Source: Ariolimax columbianus
Lineage: Eukaryota > Mollusca > Gastropoda > Stylommatophora > Arionidae
Direction: 5' to 3'
Assembly (NCBI GenBank): GCA_036924085.1
Contig: JAVGWX010000005.1
Coordinates: 39,441,164 to 39,505,163, forward strand
Length of the DNA stretch: 64,000 bases
In this document: positions 55,701-64,000 of the stretch, in pieces
Position numbering within the stretch: the stretch's first letter is position 1
Layout: each line of letters begins with the position of its first letter
The notes under the pieces: model-generated
The model's database searches: none
What the model saw: the letters and a program-made list of their open reading frames with translations, nothing else
Told to the model about the DNA's origin: nothing
Position numbers and translations under genes: made by a program

Positions 55701-56189
55701 AGCATGGGCAGAAGATGAAGAGTATGAACAATGTAAAACTAACTGACACACTCAGTTTGTGAACATGCACCTCAAACCTGAACTGTTGTCACTTGTAAAG
55801 AATGCACACTATTGAGATAAAGTGAAAGGGCATGTGGCTAGTGACAACAAAAACATCAACTGTTCTGATGTAAAGGTAAGTATATAACCTGATGACTGAG
55901 ACATCCAAGAGGCTTTGCAGGCAATCTAGCACCGGTGTGCTGAATTCAGCGCCGTAACAAGGCCTGCTATAATTGATGTTTTCTTGAACTACTCAATAGT
56001 GAAGGCTTAGATTTTCTAATGTGACATAAACAGTTGTGACATGGTTAAATTCATCAGGAAAGCTTTCATTGTAGCATCTCTTGAGATATCACGTCGACCA
56101 GACCACACAGTGATGCACACGAGATCTAGGAGTACGCAAGACGAGGGCAGCGACGAAATTGGACCTGCTTGGCTTCGTATACCTTCTGT

Positions 56190-56432
56190 TGGTTGTGGCA
56201 AAGTGGTCAAGCTGCTTGCCTCGTGTTCAGAAGGTCGTGGTTCGAATTCGAGCTGCAACGATAGGTTCATGATGTCAATTTTTCCAGAGTTCACTGGGTT
56301 CATCGCTGGAGCTACGGAGTTCGTGCTTTGTGCAAAGCTCTCAGCACGCGGGATTACCGTTCTGCTTAGAGAGACTGAGCCATATGGGGAAATTCGTGGC
56401 GATGAAGTCGAGCCCTTGCCTTTAACTTTAAC
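56190..56432 (+). mobile_element. tRNA-derived SINE (SINE-1), copy 2
   Basis: Head GTGGCAAAGTGGTCAAGC (box A-like) and GTGGTTCGAATTCGAG (box B-like), then the body with TTCACTGGGTTCATCGCTGG and GAGCCATATGGGG, ending CTTTAACTTTAACC. It is collinear with the minus-strand copy at 1038-1285. The open frame across it is not a gene. Confidence 0.7.
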
Positions 56433-56814
56433 CGTCTTTTGGTAATATCAGTTGTTTATTACGGACACTGTGTATCCTCACACTATCAAGATTATAGTGG
56501 GAAGGGTTACAAGTTAACCAGAATGAAGGGGTGTGGCTGATTGTCGGATGTACTAGAGATACCCCGATCTTGAAGATGCGATATATGCTGGGACCTGTCT
56601 GTGGCATCTAGAAATAGATTGGCCCAGGCCAAAACCTGAATCGTGGCTACCACAAAGAGAAATCATCCACTGCTCAATTGCACCTCAGACATCAACAGAA
56701 CAAGAATAAAGAGGGCAGCTTCATGGCTGACACAGAAAGAGAGAACAATTGGACAGATGACGACAGTTTAAACGATAGGTAAGATAGAAGAGCTGATCCA
56801 CACTGCTTATATAA

Positions 56815-57140
56815 TGACAGCATTTCCACATAGTGAGCGTGTAGCCTATTCGACAAGAGCAAGCTTGCTAAGACTGGGATTTACAGCGTGCAAGGGTTCG
56901 AAATCATAGACTTAAAAAAATATCGGCGTGTTTGCTCATGGTACGACTGATCCTCCAGTCGACCCAGCTGTAAATTGGTACTTGACTTTGAGTTTGGGAA
57001 GGTATAAATAGCATGAAAGTGAGCTGCCCCCTCCCCACTCCATCTCACACAGAATATGGCTTAGTACATGAAGAGCTATCTTCATCTCCAGCGGTAATGG
57101 CTGCCATAGGACTGACCTTTACCTTCTCACCACACAATCA
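56815..57140 (+). mobile_element. tRNA-derived SINE (SINE-4)
   Basis: A head-like region ends in a box B-like GCAAGGGTTCGAAATCA. The body CGACCCAGCTGTAAATTGGT, ACTTGACTTTGAGTTTGGG and GGTAATGGCTGCCATAGGAC, ending TGACCTTTACCTT, has the layout of molluscan tRNA SINEs I am familiar with. Box A is weak. Confidence 0.55.
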
Positions 57141-57284
57141 TCATAACCCAAGGGAGGAGATGCAAGGAGTGGTGCAACCGGAGGGCAAGGCCCGAGACTA
57201 ACCAGCTAATACATGATAACATGCAGCATAGCGAGGTATCTGGTTGGGTCTTCTCTGCTAAAGTAAGATGGCAGATCATCGTTG

Positions 57285-57418
57285 AGCATACATAATAGCA
57301 CAGCGGATCATACAGAATAGCACAGCGGACAACGGATCATACAGAACAGCAGTCTGAATCATACAGAATAGCAGAGCAGATCATATAGATAAGCAGAGCC
57401 GATCATACAGAATAGCAA
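57285..57418 (+). repeat. Degenerate minisatellite, period about 22 bp
   Basis: Five to six imperfect units of ATCATACAGAATAGCAGAGC plus a few bases. Confidence 0.75.
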
Positions 57419-57508
57419 CTTTCAGTGCGGGAATGGATATGGAAGCATTCACTGCATCTCTCAGACGGCTATCTGAGATCAGGGTAACAAAGACAGTCTT
57501 CGTGGAAA

Positions 57509-57725
57509 TTCCGTGGCGAAGTGGCTAAGCCGTAGGCCTCGTGATCAGGTGGTATGGGTTCGGCTCCGGACTCCGCCGTATATTTCATGGGTGCTTGATG
57601 CAGAGTCCCCTGCATCTCGTAGTCGCCCCCTAGTCGTCTTGTCCTTGACTTTCCACTGGGGTCGGGCGGTTCGAGACGAGAGAGTGAGTATAAAAGGTAG
57701 CGCAGTTAATCCTAACTAAAAATAG
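57509..57725 (+). mobile_element. tRNA-derived SINE (SINE-5)
   Basis: Head TGGCGAAGTGGCTAAGCCG (box A-like) and GTATGGGTTCGGCTCC (box B-like), a body with AGTCGCCCCCTAGTCGTCTT, and the end TTAATCCTAACTAAAAATAG. One copy only in the window, so the 3' border is approximate. Confidence 0.6.
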
Positions 57726-58084
57726 CGCTAGCAAAATTAGTATCGTCACTATTGTCTACAATGGACAGCGATCTTTTCCTTTGCCTTCGTGTCAGATGAC
57801 AACCTTTACTTCGGAAGCTACAGAAGGGCTCAATAAGGCTTGAGTGGATTACAGTTGTAGCGATTTCAAACCTGCAGTGGCTGGTGTGGATGTACTGTTC
57901 TGGTCAACCTGGTTTCAGGGCGACGAAAGAGTTGGTATCCTGGCTTTGGAAGCATGGACAGATTTTGAAGATTTTGATTGACCGACTGTAAAAAGGTGAA
58001 ACCACAATATATGAATCAGCAATTCCCAGACTGTAGAACTTAAAATATCACACGGTTTGATCGTACTGGGTAGCAAGAGAGGAC
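57726..58084. other. No recognisable feature
   Basis: No domain or strong repeat match seen. Confidence 0.4.
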
Positions 58085-58215
58085 GGAGCAAAAGTGTGTA
58101 TCGTCAACGAACCGCATGAACCATCAGTCTCCAGACCTTTCGCCATTTAGTGATAAGGTCTGGTCACCTATGGGTATTAGCAGAGTACAGTGAAGTCGAT
58201 TACTAGGAACATAAC
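58085..58215 (+). repeat. Dispersed repeat D, copy 2
   Basis: It matches 18760-18925 (GAACCATCAG, TTTCGCCATTTAGTGATAAG, ATGGGTATTAGCAGAGTACA). An (ATAAC)n run to about 58270 follows and may be its expanded tail. Confidence 0.6.
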
Positions 58216-58270
58216 ATAACAGAATATAACATAACATAACAGAACATAACATAACATAACATAACGAACA
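58203..58270 (+). repeat. (ATAAC)n microsatellite
   Basis: AACATAACAT-type pentamers with AGA interruptions. Confidence 0.9.
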
Positions 58271-58334
58271 GAACAGAATAGGATAGAAGAAAACTATTGT
58301 GTAACAGTACTTGCAAGATCAGTCAAATAAGGGG

Positions 58335-58695
58335 ATCAAGACGCTGAGCAGCGTATGAGCTGCAGTGGTCAGCGACCCATAGCTGACTGCTAGCGTCATG
58401 GCCAGCGAACCATAGCTGCCAAGACCCTTCTACATCTCCACGCGGTGATCCTGGATAACAGGCTGCAGCAGGGCAGACTGGCTAAGAAGAAAGGATCGAA
58501 GAGGGAATGCTAACCCGGCACTCAAACAATGCTTGCTGAAGTCGGAGTGTTGGACCGAAAGGTGCAAATATCGCAGCCAAGCTGTAAACTACGACACAAC
58601 GCATTCCGTTCTCTGGACTATATTATGCTACTTACCCTTTCAGTGTTTGGTAGTGGGAGATTGAGAACGAGCAAAGACGAAGAAGAAGAAGAAGT
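58335..58695 (+). repeat. (GAA)-tailed short repeat, copy 3
   Basis: Starts AGACGCTGAGCAGCGTATGA and ends AGAACGAGCAAAGACGAAGA then (AGA)n. It has the same internal blocks as 53262-53605 and the best preserved tail of the three copies. Confidence 0.82.
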
Positions 58696-59051
58696 TAAAT
58701 GTAAATGATCATCCTACAGAGGCTTGATGACCGTTATTAAGACACGATTTCCGGGCATTTCTGGTTTTGTACAGACAACGTAATACATCACAAGTGGCGT
58801 GTCTTGTTGTTATAGAAAACTATCAAGCCACATCAGAGTTTGAAGTAGAAAGTAATATGTTATACATAGACTAGGCAGAAAACAAGAAGGTCTTATCTTT
58901 AAGTTTTGAACAGGACACACTATATTCAATACCAATAAAACTGCATCAACCCTCAGCACCTGTCCTTATGCAGACTTTGCTCTGACGGCGATGAAGCAGG
59001 TAGACTACATTTGTTTATTTAAAAGATATTGTAAACAAGAGAAAAAAATAA
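58696..59051. other. No recognisable feature
   Basis: AT-rich flank up to the target-site duplication of the next element. Confidence 0.4.
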
Positions 59052-59063
59052 TTACAAGTGATG

Positions 59064-60463
59064 TCTACTTCTTCTTCTTCTTCTTCATCGTACGCAGTCA
59101 GACAGTAACCATTATTTTTTTCGAAAAAGGCAGCGGTCATCCTGAGGCTGTCGACACTGCCTTAGAGCTTGTCTAGTGTTGCCACTCGTGATGGCCACAT
59201 CTGCTCTCTCTGATCCTCGTATGTCGGGCAGTTTTGCAGCAAATGCTCAGCGGTCATTTTCCCGGTACCACACGGGCTTTCGTCGGTGCCCCCTATCTTC
59301 AATTTGTTGAATAGGTGGTACCTCAGTCTATTGGGGCCAGTGCGAAGTCTGAAGACAACGACCTGCTCTCTTCTGTTCAACTGGTAATAGGCATCGTTTT
59401 TGGTGTAGCCAGTATGTTCGGTTTCCCATTTGGTCATGTATCTAGCTCTAATAAGCCGTTTTGACTCTTCGTATGTCATACTAGTATCTGGTTGTGGTAG
59501 TTTTGCACCTTCTTTTGCCAGTCTGTCTGCCTCCTCGTTGCCTTGGATGTTGCAGTGAGATGGAACCCACTGCACCACTACCCTTTTTGGTGTGGACTGC
59601 TGGCATAGTTGACAGAGTACTGCTCTTAAATCATTAAGTTCAGTATTTTTCTGGCTTTTTAGTGCTGTGACTACGGCCAGAACATCTGTAAGCAGGACTA
59701 TGTGGCTTTTATTCGTTTTACCTGTCACCATTTCTTCCACTGCCACCCTCAGTGCCTCTGCATCCGCTCTGAAATTGCTTGTGTATTTTCCAGTAGCGAA
59801 TGACAGTGTTATTTTTCTGCCATTTGGTAGGTTCAGAAATGCACCTGGCCCTGTGTTGAATTTGTTACGGAACCGTCGGTGTATGCATGGGTCTAGTCCA
59901 TGCTTGTGTAGTTTTCCGTTATGTAACTCAGGGTAGTATCTCTTCTTTATATTTCAGACTGGCAGTTGTTTGTTTCCAATACCTGGTATATTTTCTACCA
60001 CCTCTGGAAATATATGCTGCCTCCAGGTAGGTTTTCGTACAGTAGGGATGGGCTTTGGTGTTCGTGCGTTCATGGGGTTTTCGTGCATCTTTGCTTTGGC
60101 TATTTCTGCAAAGTTTCTTCGCTTTAGTCTCTGGTGCATTGGATGGTCAGTCAGTCTTCTGAGTTTCTCTGATTGCAGCTGGGCTCTGCAGTCTCTTTTG
60201 TCGGTCATGGATTGCAATTTTGTAATCTATTCGAGTTCTACAATCTGCGTTGACTCCTGTTATAACTCTCATGGCTTGGTTTTGGAGTTTGCTAATTGCA
60301 TCGAAGTTCGCCTTTGCTGCTGTTGTCCATGGCGCAATGCCATACTCGAGAACTGGTCTCACTCTTCCAGTTACAGGTTCTTTAGTATACTTTCGTCTGC
60401 TCCCCAGCTTGTGCCAGCAAGTTTCCTCATGATTGCCATTCTTTCTCTGGCTCTCATTTGGTT
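59064..60463 (-). mobile_element. Family A LINE, 1.4-kb 5'-truncated copy
   Basis: On the minus strand it begins in the thumb at MRARERMAIMRKLAGTSWGA-like sequence, passes FPEVVENIPGIGNK, RNase H and the zinc knuckle, and ends in the GAA tail. TTACAAGTGATG at 59052-59063 and 60464-60475 is a 12-bp target-site duplication. A 194-codon frame (59162-59746) covers most of RNase H. Small deletions and a stop separate it from the thumb region. Confidence 0.9.
59162..59746 (-). pseudogene. RNase H/zinc-knuckle frame of the 1.4-kb copy
   Basis: It reads LLTDVLAVVTALKSQKN, VQWVPSHCNIQGNEEADRLA, FRLRTGPNRLRYHLFNKLKI and ESPCGTGKMTAEHLLQNCPT. The first Cys of C-x-C is serine here (ESPCG). The N-terminal YTDGS and FRAEAEAL blocks lie upstream in another frame. 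Confidence 0.7.
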
Positions 60464-60475
60464 TTACAAGTGATG

Positions 60476-61733
60476 GAACAATGAAACAACGGAAGAAGAC
60501 ATATATGCCCATAAAAATAGCAATACACTGGCAAAGGGTATGCTTGTTCAGCAGCTGTAAGTGTCAACAACAAGAACCACATCAGACTATGACAAGTGCT
60601 AGTAATGGCGCGGTAAAAGCCCTTGCAAAACAATGCACTATCGGTTGGATAAGCACAATTTCATCACGTTTTCCAGTCAAACTGCATATGAACGAACATC
60701 AAACTTGAAGTTTTGCAATACTAGGCTGCGTAGAAGGAACGTGTCAAACCTAACTCAGAAAGGATGTGTGATATTGAATAATGCATTGTCTACCATTGCT
60801 TCCCCAAGAGTAATAACTGCGAACGACAAACTCCCCAACAATACCCCTACTATATATGCCCTATTCGACCAAGTAATATTTACTCCCATATGCCTCGGCT
60901 ATCTCTAGGTATTGTTAGAGCGGTCTTCCGTATGTCCTACTGTTTAAAGGTCTGGTTAAGTAAACCGCAGGATGTTTGTTGGTTTGTGTGGTATAATTAA
61001 GTAAATGCATTATTATCTGTAGTTGTAAATATTTGGTGGAAGAATTGTGTTTATATTAGTGATACTTGTGGGATACAAATGGTAATTTTTAGGACTTTAC
61101 CATGCGTTAAATTCTTTCACAAAAGAAGACAACACATTAGAGAAAATGAAGATCATAAAAAAAATATTCAAACCCATAGAAATACTAATCACCATGAAAT
61201 TAAACAAATAGACATAAACGACACAGACACATGGAGACAGAAAAAAGCAAGACACTTTTAAATCTGAGAATCGTTGTAACTTCTAGAAAGATGACGCTGA
61301 TGAGTTTGGGTGAAGAAAATAAACGCAGAGTTAGAATGGAATACATATTTCAAAAATCAATAACGTGGCTGTATTTTGTGACAATAACATGCACGATACT
61401 TGACTTATGCACTGGTCTTGCCCAAGAAAGAATGGTTTTTCACACGGATCATTCTTCGATACGCGATGTTGTTTTATCTTTCATAAGGAATGCTTCGCAA
61501 GATAGATAAACAAGATATGTTTCTATTCTTAGCCTTTCTCCGGTATTACGTCACAGATCATTACGAATAGCTTCGTCGGCCAGATAGCGATGAGCTGGGT
61601 TCGGAGCATTACTTTTGAATGTATAAGGTAATGAATGGATCATTTGACTTTAAATGCAAACAGTCAATAAGTTAATCAAACCCGTCGCTCGTATCGGTGC
61701 ATAGGCTTTAGGCAACATCTCGCCAGCATATAT
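60476..61733. other. No recognisable feature
   Basis: Open frames up to 92 codons (61231-61509) show no domain. A short hydrophobic stretch there is not enough to call a gene. Confidence 0.35.
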
Positions 61734-61881
61734 GATTCTGGGCTGCTATTTCTGTTTCTCTCCGGGTGAAATCATGTATTCTTACTCTGGGCTGCTCTTT
61801 CTGTCTCTCTCCGGGTGAAATCATGTATTCTGGTTCTGGGCTGCTGTTTCTGTCTCTCTCCGGGTGAAATCATGTATTCTT
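61734..61881 (+). repeat. 49-bp minisatellite, 3 units
   Basis: The unit contains TCTGGGCTGCT, TTTCTGTCTCTCTCCGGGTG and AAATCATGTATTCT. Confidence 0.92.
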
Positions 61882-62699
61882 AGTTCCTTCTCAACCGAAT
61901 ACCCTTCCTTTCCCAAGGCCGTTTTTTTTGTTTTTCTGTTGTCAATGTTTTCGATACCACCTTGTTGGCTTTATAGATTTGCGTGATCGGCCTTAACCTA
62001 GCCTATTATACCCTAAGTGAATTGTCCGTGTTTAGTCTAATCTTTCCCCCATGACCTATCCAGCTTGGGTGACCCTTCTGGAAACATTCACTTCGGCCGG
62101 GTTTAATTCTGGGATCTTTGGGATATGCAAACTGTCTCACATTTCGATGGCAACAAACTCTATAAATTGACCTAAAATTAGATAATTATAAATATTGGAT
62201 AACAAGCAAGGACATTTAAAATGCAGTTTGGACTAGACCATTAAAAGATTTCCATAGGCTTTTCAACCTAAGATTTTGTCAAGGTTGGGTGAACAAATCA
62301 TGAATGAACAAAACGCCCTAAGAAATGAATGATCATGCATTTCAGGGTAGACCGCACCGTTGACAATAATCCAGGATCTAACATACATTTTAAGGCGATG
62401 ACAATTAGTTCAGGCTACCTTATTCTTATATGCAAATAGAAGTCTCTCTATTTCAGAATAGTATGTCTGCAAGCACTAAACAAAGTTCAATCAAATAAAA
62501 TGTATAAAAGTGCCTAAAATCCTTAATAATATGCCTTTTTTTTCAATGTTGGCTTAATTAAGTCGAAACATAAATGGTGGATGACAGCAAATATCATGAA
62601 CTGATTTTTTCTTCTGCAAACCATCAACCAGTCATAAGATTTCGGCGATATGTCAGTGATTCATAGAGTAGAAGTCAGCAGATGTGATAACCGAACGTC
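61882..62699. other. No recognisable feature
   Basis: AT-rich DNA without a recognised domain or window repeat. Confidence 0.4.
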
Positions 62700-63527
<828 letters not shown>

Positions 63528-63839
63528 TACTGGGACGTTCTCTTTGCTGAACTTTAAAAACGGCATATGGTAGTAGACACCATATAGGATAACTCGACGT
63601 TTTATTATAACGTATTATCTATGTATCACTGGGACCAATCAAACATTTATATGACATAATCTAAGTCAGGTCTTCCCAACGATGTAAGATTCCGAGCAGT
63701 GTTTACGAGTGAGAACACCATGCAATCTATTGTGTTTCATTTTTGAAAAATAATACATTTTTAAAACTCTCCGAGTAAATAACATAATTCCGCTTGAAAG
63801 CGACTCGGAAGTTCATGGATGTCCAAGGAAAAGTCTATT

Positions 63840-64000
63840 GTAAGAGGCGTGTTCAAATGAAACCGGACCAAACTGCAATAAGTGAACAACGTACGTACGA
63901 TGCGCCATGATGACGTCACTTCTTGCGTAAACAGCACATCCCAACAGTCAAGTTTTCAAAATTCCATCATCCCCCGACTCATGGTTTCCTCAGCAGACCG
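63840..64000 (+). mobile_element. Mariner-like transposon 5' end, cut by the window edge
   Basis: GTGTTCAAATGAAACCGGAC, CTGCAATAAGTGAACAACG and CAGTCAAGTTTTCAAAATTC match the minus-strand sequence at 9345-9488, where mariner-type helix-turn-helix residues follow. The transposase part would lie beyond 64000. Confidence 0.45.

Noticed and set aside
61231..61509. A small membrane-protein gene (92 codons)
   Set aside because: Only a short hydrophobic segment is seen, with no homologous motif, splice context or repeat conservation.

Overview
This window is repeat-dense intergenic DNA from an animal, most likely a mollusc and probably a gastropod. The evidence is a eukaryotic 18S rRNA segment of molluscan type, many non-LTR retrotransposon (LINE) fragments, tRNA-headed SINEs and long microsatellites. 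I see no host protein-coding gene and no bacterial or phage features. Almost every long open frame belongs to a retrotransposon or is an artefact of a tandem repeat.

Layout: 0.4-9.5 kb holds decayed LINE fragments, including an I-like element inserted in an RTE-like one with a visible target-site duplication, two SINEs and a mariner-like scrap. From 9.6 to 26.5 kb there are more LINE remnants, several copies of a (CAA)-tailed short repeat, and minisatellites. From 26.9 to 40.9 kb there are two long arrays of a 28-bp repeat. Between them lies the best-preserved element, a LINE here called family A (endonuclease, reverse transcriptase, RNase H, zinc knuckle; tail (GAA)n). Its 5' end is fused to a 5' ETS, about 1.2 kb of 18S rRNA, and tandem modules that alternate 18S and 28S rRNA pieces.

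From 41 to 50.3 kb there is an RTE-like fragment, then a minus-strand derivative of family A that keeps only the rRNA-containing 5' region and the 3' tail. Head-to-head with it is a second, longer, broken family A copy that itself carries a nested family A fragment. From 50.5 to 64 kb there is another RTE-like element, SINEs, short (GAA)- and (CAA)-tailed repeats, a 1.4-kb minus-strand family A copy, and a CAG/CAA microsatellite of nearly 0.5 kb.

The main discovery candidate is family A as a retrotransposon whose heritable 5' region is built from chimeric 18S-28S rRNA modules. The same modules occur at three places in the window and are shared with a UTR-only derivative. A second candidate is the 28-bp satellite, which appears to have grown inside a tRNA-headed SINE. 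All assignments come from reading the sequence by eye; no alignment or database search was run.
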